The translations under genes were made by a program, and so were the position numbers. Of a stretch of DNA of 64,000 nucleotides, positions 33,860-46,170 are shown piece by piece (the first letter of the stretch is position 1; the number at the start of each line of letters is the position of its first letter). The notes beneath the pieces are model-generated. The model did no database searches. It was not told where the DNA came from and saw only the letters and a list, made by a program, of their open reading frames with translations. This DNA comes from Clitopilus passeckerianus (lineage: Eukaryota > Basidiomycota > Agaricomycetes > Agaricales > Entolomataceae), in the NCBI GenBank assembly GCA_944990035.1, contig CALYLX010000100.1, positions 1-64,000 on the forward strand, read 5' to 3'.

Positions 33860-35880
33860 CTGTCTGGGTCTGCAATAGTGATCAAATAGAGTCCAGAAGA
33901 ACACGAACAAATTGAGATACAGGTCGCGAAGTAAGCAAATGTCCGTTTGCGACCAAAGAAGAGATAACAGTAAAGGAAAGAGTCCTTAGTGTCCCCAGGC
34001 CAGAACCTCAGTATATATATACGAATGGCCGATATCAATGCTCTAGTTCCATACAGCGAAGATAATAGGAATGTCTGGAGGGAGAAGCCGACAGGGTGCT
34101 TGTGGTGGCCTATCGAGCCCGTCATTTCGGAGTTTGTGGTGGGCAAATGCATAGGATAACCCATGTCCGTATGTCTAGTGTACGGAGTCGACGGCGAAGG
34201 TGAAGAATGGAACCGGTTGGAGGTGGTGATACTTTCGTTTCGTTCTGGGGCAGCGGCTACGCAACATTCTTTCCGGCTCCCCTGAGGTCGTCCGAGGATG
34301 ATGAGAGTACCCTCCGTAAGGTTGAGGATGTCGAGCACTCGGGGATTCTTGACTTCAGAAGGGTAACCCCCCTTCGCTCCTGCATCCTGCTCCCCCTTCG
34401 TCCATTTCTCCCTCAGCTCCCGTTTCCCTGTCCGGCTTCGTGTTCCTTCCGCACGTATCTTCTGCAGATACTGCTCCCGCTATTCTCCGGTTAACATCGA
34501 GAGAGATGCAGACCCCGACTCGGCTGTTGGACAATGACGCGTGCATCAGGAAGGATGGAAACATTCTCATGCGTAGGGTGTTCAACCTTCAGGCCCTGAT
34601 GCAGACCAGGTGGGAAATGAAGGGAATATGAGGCGTCTGGTTCCTTCCACCCGGGCAAGTCTTTTCGACCTTGGCTGGGGAGAGCGAGGGGTGGGTTGTG
34701 CTGGCTCGAAGACGTGGCCGCTGGTCGTTCCTATGCTCCTACTCCCTGTTCCCTTTCGTCCTTTGCTCCTTCTGCTCCTGTTCCCTGTTCCCTCCCGTCC
34801 GGTGTTCCCTCTGTTCTCAGTGATGATCTTAGGGTTAGGGTTTAGCAATATGTTCGCCTGTCGTCAACGCCTGAAAGAGCACCACCATTGGTTGTGTCCG
34901 GGCAGGCGGGAGGAGGAAGGGACAACGCGTTCGAGGGCGCAGGTGACGGCAACAGTCGGAATTAGAAAGGTGGGGAGGGAGGATTCGGCCGGTGCATAGC
35001 CCTTCGTACAGGGACCACTGGGAGTAAGCAAACTCCAACCTTCGGCTATGCAAGGGTATTTCCATCCTTCGTCACTGGATAAGGGTCAAGCAGCAGTAAC
35101 GGCAGCGCTGGCTGTTGGTGTAGGTGTAGGTGACGTTGAGGACAGGGCTGACGCGGTAGTGGCAGGGAGGATCCAGGGGAATCCAGCTCGGATGTTGGAA
35201 CGTTCGGATTTCATACATAACGGGCGGTGGGTGATGCTGCTTCGAATGTTGCGTCACGGTGTGGGGAATAGCGGCATTTAGAATGCACGCCCAGTAGAAG
35301 GAAAAGAGCCGAAGCCTTAGAAAAGGTAAACGTTGTATAGCTTCTTCGGCCTATCCCAGGAGTAGTGGATCTCGGAGTATGGTAAACGGGGTTCCAATGA
35401 GTATGCATCCTGATGAGCAAAAAACGGGTTCTTGTTTGCCTTGTCATGTTTTCTTGAGGCGGTTTCCTGGTAGAGGTTCGACCATCAAGGTTCTGGAAAA
35501 TAAAAATCAGCTTTTTGTTGTAGCCTCATAATCGACCTGCACTCACATGAACGCTGGCGGAGCATATCGCATGAGCATTCTATTATCAGACGCAGCACCC
35601 AAGAACATAAGATGGAGACGAGCAGAATTCAATAATCCACATTTTCGAGGTGCTGGAAGTGCAAATGCAGGTGGGGGCTTGCTTAGCTAATGAGTCTAGA
35701 TGTCGCACTGCCACAATGCAGCCACATCCTTTCTACTTTGCTCAACGACCATCTTGCGTGGTTTGCACTGAACTTTTTAAATGATGCTGCGCATTCTGCA
35801 AAGCTTATCGATTGTCTCTGGTAGAATTGACTCACAAAATATGACTGAATATCCCAAACTCCCAGCAACCCCTCTATCAC
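33860..35880. repeat. Degenerate subtelomeric repeat, copy A
   Basis: 33,880-34,340 aligns with 39,350-39,780, including a shared stretch around CGAACAAATTGAGATACAG and the block GATGTCGAGNACTCGGGG. 34,700-35,000 aligns with the pyrimidine-rich CTGTTCCC units at 40.5, 41.2 and 56.9 kb. 35,461-35,760 aligns with 42,200-42,430 and 57,780-58,010. Minus-strand frames such as LDILNLTEGTLIILG suggest the unit derives from a minus-strand gene, now broken by stops. No intact member is present, so the ancestral product is unknown. Confidence 0.6.
34829..34845 (+). repeat. Interstitial telomeric motif
   Basis: TTAGGGTTAGGGTTTAG lies inside repeat copy A. It is in reverse orientation relative to the terminal CCCTAAA array, and mixes 6-mer and 7-mer units as the terminal tail does. 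It may be a scar of telomere-associated repair or of an inverted subtelomeric fragment. Confidence 0.7.
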
Positions 35881-36248
35881 CTTCGCTCATGGCGATCTTC
35901 TCCTGAAGAACATAATCGCGGAGGGTCGTCGATTATGGGGACCGTTGACTGGTACACTGGAGGATTTTACCTATCGTATCGGGAATACGCACGCATGCAT
36001 GCACCTGATTTCATGACTCTTGGATGGGATCGTGTGCTCAGCCGAATGTTCCCTGGTGAATGAAGAACAGCAGAAATTAGAGATGTACGCCAGATTGACA
36101 AATTCCATCAATACCACTGAGTTCGATGATGTGCACTCACCCGCGAGAAGAGTGGGTGTTTGACCTGGAAGACATATTATATACAAATAATATTACAGGG
36201 CCGGTTGTAAATATTGTACAATATCGTGATAATATATTCAAGTGAATC
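35881..36248. other. Short spacer
   Basis: No supported feature; short AT-rich stretch at 36,180-36,240 just past the 3' end of the Zn2Cys6 gene. Confidence 0.35.
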
Positions 36249-37481
36249 CTAAGAAGACTGTAGCTTCAAGCCACGGGTATTCTTATAGAATTTCAATGTG
36301 GCGTTACGAATCTTCGACGTCACGGATGTATCATCCTTGTCTTCCTCAGCCAAGGTAGACGCAAGCTCCGTTTCTGCCATAGATACTTGCGCCGCGAACT
36401 CTCGAGCATGTGATTCGAGTTCTATAATAAAATGAGAATCAGTGGAACATCGATAAGTGGTCGTAACTTACCTTTGAAAGTAGCTGCATGGGACTCCTGT
36501 AGTTTCTTCGCGTGATTGAGTTGCGCCTCAATATCATTAAGTTTCTGTTTCATCGAGGCCGTCTCGTTCTCGGCTACCTTGAGAGCCACCTCGAACGCTA
36601 ATATCTGTTGTCGTATCTCATTGGCTTCGTTCGCGATATCGGTTACTGATGGACTCAAGGATCTTGAGTTACGTGTGTGCTCTTCGGCGCGGGGGCGGGA
36701 GACAGGCCTCGAGAGTGGCTTCTTGTGGGCTAAGTGGGCCATCGACCTAGCCGCGTGTGTTGACACCAAAGATCCAGCACTCTGGTCGGTAGTCTGAGAG
36801 GCATTCTTCCCTGTTTTACGGCCTTTTAGTGGTGAAGTTGCCAGCAGCGTGCCAGGTCCCCGAACGCTTGATGAAACAACCACAACCGCGGCCTTGGAAG
36901 CGGTCTTGGGTTTCTTGACCGGATGTTCCGGGACACCGGGAGAATCTGGCGTCTCCATCGACGAACGTCGTTTCCTAGATTCGACCTGGTCCGTGTTCTC
37001 TGTCGTCTCCTTCCGAGTCCGAGGCGCGGCTTTGCCCCACGTCTGGTAGCGAGCCCAACTAATGGACGACGAGATGCCAAGAAATGCAGCCGCTTGTTGA
37101 GCTTCAAAACGTTTCAACCGAGGACATTTCTGTCTCTTGCGAATGCATTCTTCACAGGCCGCACTCTTGCCTTTACGGAGGCATTCTTTTTGGCGTTGGG
37201 AACAATTGGAGCATGGCTAATAATTCAAGAGAGTTAAGCCGTCAAACCATAAAAAGTAGTAATATATAACGCACCTGCCTCGAGAACTTGTCTCCCCAAA
37301 CCACCTGCTTTTCGGTGTCGCGTGAAAAAATATTGACAATCTCCTGAAAATATCGACCATCCTCCTCACTACAGTCGTCCTCGGCCACAATGTCAGTCCA
37401 ATCATCAAGATTAGCCCCCATATCTCGTAGGTCTTGTGCTAGCTGATCAGAGGAGGAGACTTTCTGATTAGATTTTGCCAT
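36249..37481 (-). CDS. Zn2Cys6-like / coiled-coil protein (374 aa)
   Basis: Three exons join exactly (introns 37217-37274 and 36422-36471). Exon 1, from ATG 37481, is acidic. Exon 2 opens with a cysteine array PCSNCSQRQKECLRKG...CEECIRKRQKCP whose spacing (C-x2-C-x6-C-x8-C-x2-C-x6-C) fits a fungal Zn(II)2Cys6 binuclear cluster. A basic, Ser/Pro-rich middle follows with Lys/Arg clusters like nuclear signals. A C-terminal coiled coil (EANEIRQQILAFEVALKVAE through MKQKLNDIEAQLNHAKKLQE) suggests dimerisation. The cluster sits near residue 70 rather than at the extreme N-terminus, and the usual fungal transcription-factor middle-homology domain is absent. A DNA-binding regulator is likely, but targets are unknown. 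Confidence 0.75.
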
Positions 37482-37783
37482 TTCTCGGTGTAAGATCGCG
37501 AAGCAGCCGAAGGCAGAAACTGTTGATGTGGTCCTTAGCAATTCTGGGGATCTTCGTTGACATGTTCAATTGCTGACGTAAGATGAGTTTACGTGCCGAA
37601 GACCGGACCGAAATGGTTCAAGTGAAAGCCGGTCTTGAAGCCGGTGCGTCTGCTGACTTGGTTAGCGGCGGCTAGTAAAAATAGAATATTTCAGAAAAGA
37701 ATGAAGGCTAGGCGAAGAACATTAAAACCCAGAGAGGGATAGATTTACTAAGTTCTGGAGGCTCACTTCCCTCGACCGGCAAT

Positions 37784-38899
37784 ATGAGGTCCTCCCGGTT
37801 GTTCACCACCTTTACTCTCCTCTGCTTGACTATCACCACTCCGCTGTGTAGTGTCTCTGCCTCAAAACGGAGGTTTACGAACCTAGTGACATTTGGGGAT
37901 AGCTATACCGATGTAGGAGCTCCAGCGGACGGAGGTGTTGCTTGGCCAGTATACGCAGCTTCTTACACAAATGTATCCTTATTCCCGTTCGCTCAGTCGG
38001 GCGCAACGTGCTCCAATAATCTGACTTACCGACCCTTCCCCTCACTACTCGAGAGCCAAATTCCCCTCTACCAGAGCGAAGTCAATAATGGCACAGTAAA
38101 GCTTCGCCAGGAGGAGACTCTGTACACCATATGGATAGGAACGAACGACCTCGGGCGAAATTCACTGCTTACCGGTGGGAACGAAGCAAGCCTTCCTCAG
38201 GTGGCAGCATGTGCGGTCGATTCAATCAAAGTTCTCTATAACTCCGGCGCGAGAAACTTCATCTTCCAGAACGTACGTCTTTGACATTACGGAGAGATTT
38301 ACGGGCTGACTAGATGCTACTAGATGATCCCGCTCGAGAAAACTATCTTATATTCTCCGATCTCCTACCCTAATAGATACTGGTCCTCAACTCGAAACAG
38401 CACAGAGTGGAATCTGTTCATGCGAGAATTGGTTCTTTCCGGGAATGAAATTACAAGGCTTCTTTTGCGATCTTTGGTTCAGAGTCTTCCTGGGGCTCAT
38501 ATTGGTGAGAATTTTCCTTGAAGACCTCCTCGAACTGGACCTTACGCCATCGCCGTTACAGCACTTTTCGACACACATGCACTCTTCACCGACATGTATA
38601 ATCATCCTGGAAGTTACCTTAACGGGACTGCGCCCTTGAACGTGACTGGAGCGGTGAATGAATGTATCTACGAGGTGAATAGCTCGAATGGTACGTGCAC
38701 GACCATAGAGGGTTCCGCTCGGGATAGTTATCTCTGGTGAGCGGATTCTTACAAATGTGATGTCGGCGCTGAGGATATTTTTCTCCCACCCAGGTATGAT
38801 GAGCTCCATCCTAGCGAGCAGGCCGACCGGGTAGTCGCAAAACAGATTGCAGATGTCATTTTTGGCCGAGAAAATAGGTGGATTTCTTGGATGAGTTGA
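37784..38899 (+). CDS. GDSL/SGNH acetylesterase-like enzyme (secreted)
   Basis: Secreted SGNH-hydrolase, similar in layout to fungal CE16 carbohydrate acetylesterases. A signal peptide starts at ATG 37784 (LFTTFTLLCLTITTPLCSVSA). Block I is VTFGDSYTDVG with the nucleophile Ser. The oxyanion Asn block is YTIWIGTNDLG. The catalytic Asp-x-x-His region is YDELHPSEQADRV. Four exons join in frame, with introns at about 38273-38323, 38507-38563 and 38739-38795. Several N-glycosylation sequons are visible (NVSLF, NGTVK, NGTAP, NVTG). Stop 38897-38899. Likely releases acetyl groups from plant hemicellulose oligomers. It is intact, about 0.3 kb divergent from the Zn2Cys6 gene. Confidence 0.88.
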
Positions 38900-39339
38900 T
38901 GTTGCTGTAGATTTTTTTGTTCGAAAACCTTAGGGAGCACGAGTTCGAATGGAATGAATTAAATTTGATGATGAGCACTCTGGTTTATTCAGCCCTGGTT
39001 CAGCGAATTGAAGTTTTGAGCGGCCCCTTGTTGCAGAGGTATAGGCGGCCCGATCGTACGTACCAGGCCCGATACTCCGTCATGCCATTTCCTCGTCTCG
39101 CACCACCACCAAACGTACTTCTGGATTGGTTTTCTTCAAACCAGGTTGCTTACAGGTGCGCTGGTGTTACCCTTTCGCCCTTGCGTGATCAGACCAAGTA
39201 GTCGTTGTGATGCGCAAGTAAATGGCCCAAAGCAACCTCGAGTGTATACACGGTGCCATGGTCGTTAAAAGGACAATCAAACTATAGCAAAGGCGCTCTA
39301 TGTCCAGAAGAACAGTCCTCCAAGAACCATGTATCAAGA
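38900..39339. other. Spacer downstream of esterase
   Basis: A plus-strand frame at 38,917-39,201 is open but motif-free. No supported gene. Confidence 0.35.
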
Positions 39340-42300
39340 TAGAGATAGTCGGAGAATATGAACAAATTGAGATACAGTCGTAAAGTCGGCAAATGTCCGT
39401 TTATAAACCAAAAAGAATCGATAGTAAAGGAAAAAGTCCGTGCAGTATATAGGAAGAAGCTTTTCTATGACTATCCGATATCAACATTCTCCTGCCAGAC
39501 ACGGCGAGGGTAACAGGAATGGCATCAGGAAGGACGCAGCAGGCTGCTCGTAGCGAGGTATATTCCAGATCCGAGATTCGTTCATGGTCAACCTCGAAGT
39601 TCCTTGCTCCCGCTGCCTGATGACGAATATCCGATATCTGCAGATGGCGAGGAACGTGAAGCGGAAAACTTCGCCAGCGGGTGTGGTTCCCTTTCTTCGT
39701 TCTGAGAGAGGCGAGGTTCAAGGCAGCGGTTAAGGATGTCGAGGACTCGGGGTTTGTCGACTTTTGAAGGGGAATGCCATTTGTTCCTGCACCCTGTTCC
39801 TCTTCGTCGCCTTTTCTTTTTCCTCCTCCTCTGCTCCTGTTCCCTGTTCCCTGTCCCCCTTCGCGTTCCTCCCACACCGCCCTCTGTGGATACCCCTCCC
39901 ACCATAGCCCAGTTTAACATCAACGGGGCTGCTGACCTCAACTTTGCTCGACTACCAGCACCACCATCATTCACCACCGCCATCTTGACCAAATCAGGAC
40001 CATGCGTAGAATCATCCCTGATGATGCATCCAGCTTCAGGCCAGGCGAGAGATGATGACGACCGCCACCAAGTACACGACGACGTGATCAGGTTGGCAGG
40101 GCAAGGGGAAATTTGAGGTTCGTCCGGTGGGAGGGACGAAGTTCTTCATCTTCGGGATACCAGGAGCAAGCTTCCAGCCTGACTGCGCAACCTCCTGTTG
40201 ACGCTGGGGTATGGTATGCCTGCAGCCTTCCCGGACTCGTCGTTGAAGTTGTCCCAGCGGCAGTGGGTGCAACCTTCAAATCTTCGGCAGCGACACTTGT
40301 ACGCAGAGCAGACGACAACAACCAGCCTGAAGATGAAGATGACGGTGGGAGGGATAAAGAGGTGTGGTGTGTTTTCCTTTGTTCTGTGGACACAGTCTCC
40401 ATGGAAGCGACTGCGCGTGTTCTTCGGCCTCCACTATGGTAACGTCGTCGTGGATAATGCTTGGGGACGTCGAAGTTGGGGATGTGTCGACTTGAAGGCG
40501 TGGGCCTGGGGACTAGTTGTTTCCCTGTTCCTGCTCCTCGCTGTCCTTCGTTCCCATTTGTCCCCTGTTCCCATTTGTCCCCCGTCCCCGCGGGTCCTGT
40601 CCCCTGTCCCCTTCGTCCCCTTGGCCTCCTGCTCCCGCAGCTCCTCCCAGAATTTGAATTGGCTGAGGATGCTCCGATCTTGACTTCGCTGTTGAAGCAG
40701 CGTCAAGACGCCATGGTCATCAACCACAGGAAAATCGGCAGCACCATCCAATGGTACTCCGAAGGCGAGAATGAAGGTCACGACCTTGAGGGGCGACGTA
40801 AGAGGCGAGGAGGATGATATCTACCATCATCAAGCAGACGACGATATGAAACGGGCAGGAAGGGGAAGAAAGACAATTTTGGTGATTCGGACGTTCCATC
40901 TTCGTTTCCAAGATACCAGGAGCAAACTCCCTGCAGCGGCAGCGAAATTCGGGAGTGCAGTCGGTATGGTAAGCCCGCAACTTTTCTCGGGCTTCCCATC
41001 CTTCGTCGTTGAAGCTGTACGAGCTGCAGCAAGTGTAACCTCCGAATATCCAGCTGCAGCATCCGGACCCAGGGGAAGATGGTGGCGTAGCGAATGTCGG
41101 CGAGGAAGCTAGACAAGGAGCCTGGCGAGGCGCGTAATTCGTTTTTTCTTCCGCCGGGTACCAGTCTTCAACCACGTGGCGGGGATGGCAATGGTCGATG
41201 AGGTGTCGACTCGGAGGGTTGGGGACTGCTTGTTCCCCTCGCCCTGTCCCTTGATCCCATTCGCCCCTCGTCCCGACTACTCATGTCCTCCCTCCCCTTC
41301 GTCCCTTGTTCCCTCCGCTCCCGTTTCCTGTTCCCCTCATCTTCTTCTACTCCTACTTCTGCACCTCATCTCGATGTTGAAATGGGTGCTGATGTCAATC
41401 CTGACTTCCCATCCCAGCCGACGGGGCACAACGACCCCATAATCGTCAACAGCGAAAACCACCACCACCGTTCAAAGGTGCCCCAGCAGGAGGGAGGATA
41501 GAGAGAACGACAACGAGGGAAGACGCGGTCGTCCGTTTAGGTTGAAAGGGAAGGGCAAGGAGGGGAAGATTCGGCAGATGTATACCCAGGTACATCCTTC
41601 GTACACGGGAAGACCAGGAGGCTCCAAACATCAGCTAGGTGGCGAGTATTGCAGCCTCCCCCATGACTGTTGGGTGAAGAAACGACAATGGAGTCGCCGG
41701 AGGCTGAATATGGGACGAGTTGGGTTTGGAGGGAAAACATTTTTTTTTTCGGTAGGCCCAAGGTTTTTCTTCTTCGTCATCGTCGTCGTCATCGTCTTCT
41801 CTCCCTCCGCCCCCTTGCGTGCATACGCAGGCATCTCCTCAGCCCATTCCTTCCTCTATCGGGCCATCGTGAAAAATGGCCATAATGACGTTGGCGCGCG
41901 TCAACGTCAAGGTACAGCAGCTTTCTGGTGGTCCTAGTCGTTCGTTCTCGCAGCGACACAAAGGTGTAGCACCAACTTGGTCCAGGAGTACAGACAGAGA
42001 TACGACCAAGGCGGAGGAGGTCGTAGCGGAGGTGGGCAGCTCAACGGCGGCAACAGCAGGGGAATATGAGGTCGGGGCATGTAAAGACGCAAGGTGGGTG
42101 CATGGCAATGAAGGATCCCTGAGCGTAGTCGATGGTGGTACGCCGGGTGTGGATTAACTAGTTGAGGTATCCTTTTCTACCCATTCTTGCAGTCCTTCGT
42201 AAGTAGAGATTCGGCCATCCCGTTCCTGAAAGCCAAAATCAGCTTTTGCTGTCACCTCATATTCGGGGTATACCCACAGGAGTAGAGATGCTCCATCTCC

Positions 42301-42450
42301 AACGCATTCTCTAGTATCACCCAGGACATCCCAGAATATAAGGCAGAAGTGCGCAAGATTCAGGAACACGCATCTTCGAGGAGGTGACCAAAAGTTGCAG
42401 CTGATTACGAACCAGTGATTACGTTTATTTGGCAACATCCCCTTATCCAA
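39340..42450. repeat. Degenerate subtelomeric repeat, tandem copies B
   Basis: A TGTCGACTT-type landmark followed by a long CTGTTCCC-rich pyrimidine run recurs at 39,756, 40,485 and 41,204, a spacing of about 720-730 bp. A second landmark (ATACCAGGAGCAA) recurs at 40,157 and 40,913. The left flank (39,350-39,780) matches copy A at 33,880-34,340. The right flank (42,200-42,430) matches 35.5 and 57.8 kb. Minus-strand translations of neighbouring units share short blocks, for example APGIPKMK versus APGILETK, and RLQAYHT versus KLRAYHT. The unit was therefore probably coding before decay. No full-length frame survives. Confidence 0.65.
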
Positions 42451-42519
42451 ATAACGCGAACGCGTGAGCTGGCCACTTGACCGTGCCTGAGCCTCCTTGC
42501 TTTCTCCGCCATATTCGCC

Positions 42520-43793
42520 ATGTCAACTCCTACGCCTCCTCTGTCCATCGTATCTTGTATAATTGACGAGCTATCTTCGCACTCTCAGATCACCGAGGGC
42601 CTACGTGCCTGCTCACTGGTCTGCCGAGCTTGGCGACCTATAGCGCAGAAACGTTTATTGAGGAAGATTGTCCTCGGCAACCAAGGCTGGACCACACATC
42701 CCCACAGAGGCAGAGGGATCATTTGGGGCCGCTCTCGTAAACATCCTCCCCTCAAACAACTCCAGGAAACTCTACAGGCTGGAACCGACCGTACCTGGAT
42801 TAGCTATATCCAAGTCCTCCGTATTCACGACTATACGTCAGATTCCGACCTCGCAGACATTCTCCGTATTCTCACCGAGTCTGACAGTCTTAGGAGCTGT
42901 GTGCTGGAGATACCGCCACCTCTGAAAGGATATGGACTCGAGGACTCCCCTATCGAATTATCCCCTCCCATCCTCAACATCGCCTCCCATTGTCTAACCC
43001 ACTTTTCTTGGACCTACAAAGGCGAATCTGAAGAAGAGTACGAACCGAACCCCGTACGTTCCCCCTCTCCCTCTCCCTCTTCTACTCTCACCTCCTCATC
43101 TCATCCAATAACACTAATACCAACTAGCTCGACATCCCCAACATCCCCTTCCGCACCTTCACATCCCTCCACACCCTCACCCTAACCGCGCACGTATCCC
43201 AGGCCGGGATATACTACGAATGGTGTTTCTACAACCACCTCTCCTCTATCCCCCTCATGCTCTCCCTGTGCGGAATCCCGCCCAGCCTTCAAACCCTAAA
43301 CCTCTTAATCGAATTCGATCCGACCGCTGCGCAATTTGAGAACGACCTTCCTCTGGATAGGTTGGAGTGGGACGTCAAGGAGACTAAATTCGACTCGACA
43401 ATCGCTAGGCTTTGCCTTGACGCGAGGTCGAAGGGTGATTTCCGAGAGATCAGGCTGCGTATCCTAATCCAAGGTTGGAAGGGGGTGAAGGCGTCTATGC
43501 GGAGGAAGGAGGAAACGCTCGCCCGTTCCAGGGATGATAGACGATCAACGAACGAAGACGGGGATGATGGCGGTGATGGAGAGGATTTAGATGAGGAGGA
43601 ATTCAACGATGACGACGACGACCTAGACAGCGAGGAGTCTTACGGAGGGGATGAGGTTCGGGTTGATTGGAAGAGTTTACCTGAAAAGCTTGAGAGTATA
43701 TTTCCCGCGTTGAAGGCAACTGGGATGCTTCGTTTCGAGGTTGTGGATTATGATGAATATTATTTGGATACGTGGGGTCGTGAGGGGTTGTAG
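42520..43793 (+). CDS. F-box protein, family copy 1 (399 aa)
   Basis: ATG 42520 begins MSTPTPPLSIVSCIIDEL. The F-box core continues as LRACSLVCRAWRPIAQKRLL. One 74-nt intron (43054-43127) joins YEPNP to LDIPNIPFRTF. The C-terminal half has leucine-rich stretches (LMLSLCGIPPSLQTLNLLIE) and an acidic tract rich in Asp/Glu near residues 330-360. It ends with FPALKATGMLRFEVVDYDEY, a block shared with the copies at 46 and 51 kb. As an F-box protein it should bind Skp1 in an SCF ubiquitin ligase; the target is unknown. This is the only member of the three without a lesion that I can see. It converges with the membrane-protein gene ending at 44028. Confidence 0.85.
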
Positions 43794-44027
43794 TTGGTAT
43801 TTGGACGTGCGTAATGAGGATTCGTTGATAGTGACAACTCTTACCTCCTTCAATTCGCCGTTCGTTTGTGAGGTGCATCACCATCGCGTTCCTTTCCTCC
43901 ATAAACCCGCACATACAGGGTCTTCATCGAGAAAAATCAAACCAATCATTATTTGAAGAACAAAGGCGTTTATACATATTACACATTCGACGGGTACCAG
44001 GACATCAGAACACTCTACCCAACCACC

Positions 44028-45587
44028 TCACCGCAAAAACACGCTCGTATGAAGGTTCGTATCAACCTCAAACCTAACCACATCAAACGCCCTCAGGCCA
44101 TCCTCGTCATCCCACCGAACACTTCCCCTCATCTCCTCCGAACCAACACCCTTCACCTCAACACTCCTCTCTTTCCCAGTCCCAGTCGGATCCACCTCCC
44201 CATCAAAATGCAACTCCGCAGGGCCTCCAGAAGAAATAACATCAAACGTCCCACCAAAAGTGACAGGCGGAACAATATCGAGATCACTTGTACAAGGCTG
44301 GAACGTCCAGTGTGGGGAGCACGGGAAGAGGGGGACGGAGTGGGCGATATCGAGCTCTAGGATCTGGGGTGAGGAGATTTCGAATAGGAAGGGCCCTGGA
44401 TTAAGGGAGCCGTCTGGTTTGCTTGGTTGGTTTCCGAGTCTGAGGGTTTGAGCGAAGGTTCTGTGTGATCAAGGGTTAGACGGGTTCGTCTCTGACTGAG
44501 ACGAGTGTTCTTACTTGTTCAGTCCAACATCATCCGCAACTGAACCTCCAGAGGGAGACTCCACGGAAAGCTTGAATTGGGCGTACTGGGACGGCCCGTT
44601 CTGAAGGCGGTATTCATGCGAGAAGTTGGACTTGACTTGGATGTTCCCGGTGACGGAATGTTCGTCAACGCTGAGCCGTGCGCGTTTCGTGCGGATGGAC
44701 TGCAAAACTCAAAGTTAGAAAGCCCACGCACACACAAATTGGATGGGAATCTGACGTACCCCGAGGGCTCTGGCACCCGATGTGGTGTCACTCTTGAGGA
44801 CAACATCGTCGAATTCTACCATCCCGGAGCCGAAGGAAATCCAAAGGTCCGGCGCGATGAGATTGGTTTCGAGTTTCTGGATACGAAGGGGAGTGGTTCT
44901 GCCTGATGTCGGGAGGTGGATAGTGGCTTCGTATGCGACTTCCGGAGAGATGGCTGGTTGGGTCTAGATGTTATGTCGGTACTCGTTCGAGAAATGTATT
45001 CAATCAACCAAGAACTTACGAAGAAGCCCATTCCTGATTCCCCTTCTCCTCTGGTAATCGTACAGATTTTAACGTGGTCCTCAAGGACGAGACCGTGGCC
45101 GTAAGTGGCACGGACCTCGACTTTGGCGTTCTCTCCATCGTATCCGTCAACCAGCCGGATGCGCCCTTGGTCGTTGCCACGAGATAGGACAAGAAGGGTA
45201 TCAACGTTGACAGGAAGCGAAAACATAGCCTCAGCTGAAGAACGTTGCCAATACCAGCCGGGATGTTTCGTCCAGTTATCGCATGTGCTGAGACTGATAT
45301 TAGATGGGATAGGCCACTCCTGGTGCTTGTATGTCTGGATTTCATTGGTCAGGATCATGGTTCAGTAATAGGGAGTTACAAGAACTAACCTTGTTAGCGG
45401 AGGGGAAGAAAAAAGGAGGCCCAATTATGACTCTGGGAAATACGTAGCTAGCGAGGGCGATTATCGCGAGGCCGCCGAAAAACAAAGCTCTCCTAATTCT
45501 CCGAGCCCGAGTTGGAATGCCATAGCCTGGGCAGGTGTGATGATATATGACTTCTTCCTCGGCGGGAAGGTGCAGTTTGATGACCAT
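44028..45587 (-). CDS. Single-pass membrane protein, unknown ectodomain (444 aa)
   Basis: Five exons join in perfect phase from ATG 45587 to TGA 44028: 45390-45587, 45020-45334, 44760-44963, 44515-44699 and 44028-44460. The N-terminal ~35 residues are polar. One hydrophobic segment (RALFFGGLAIIALASYVFP) anchors it with the rest outside. The ectodomain is beta-rich by pattern (alternating hydrophobics, for example VEVRATYGHGLVLEDHVKIC; LHFDGEVDPTGTG) without known catalytic motifs. Agaricomycetes carry families of such proteins, some labelled only as DUFs. A surface or secretory-membrane role is inferred from topology alone. No lesion is seen. Confidence 0.72.
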
Positions 45588-46170
45588 ATTTCGATAACTT
45601 GGAGGTCAAAGCTAAAGAATACTGGAGGTTCAAGCAGGGTTCTTGATCGTGCATGTGCCTACAGATGTGACCAAGCTGCGGAGGCGTGACGGGACCGGGT
45701 CAGTGAGAGATCTTGATGTCACATTTCCAAAAGATATGTGCTATATTCACCGATGCCGTCGGGAGATAGGTTTTTCGTATGAACCCGTTCAGAACTTCAG
45801 AAAGGACGCTCTCTTGAGGCGGCGGGTCCAGCGGCCCGCGACTCCATTTACTGCCTTGACTCGGCCTGCCTATGACTGTAGGCTAAGAATGGGTTGACCA
45901 GGCAGAGGATGGTCTCTGTAGAGTCGACAAGGTTACGCATAGAGATATGGGTTTTGGGAAAATGTCAATACGTGCAAGTGTCAACAGTCCTCGCGCAAAG
46001 TCCGGATGAATGTTTTGTTTGAACTACAGTAGTGGAGGTTGCCAGATGAGATGTTGTTTGGCGATGACAGCTGATGTAAACAATATCGCTCTGTCAGCCA
46101 CATGGCGCCCTGTGTTACTGAGGGTAACCGGTAACACCTTGACTTGCGTCTTGGCCCTACCTCTTCTCCG
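45588..46170. other. Divergent promoter region
   Basis: Lies between the starts of the minus-strand membrane-protein gene and the plus-strand F-box copy 2. No coding support. Confidence 0.4.
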
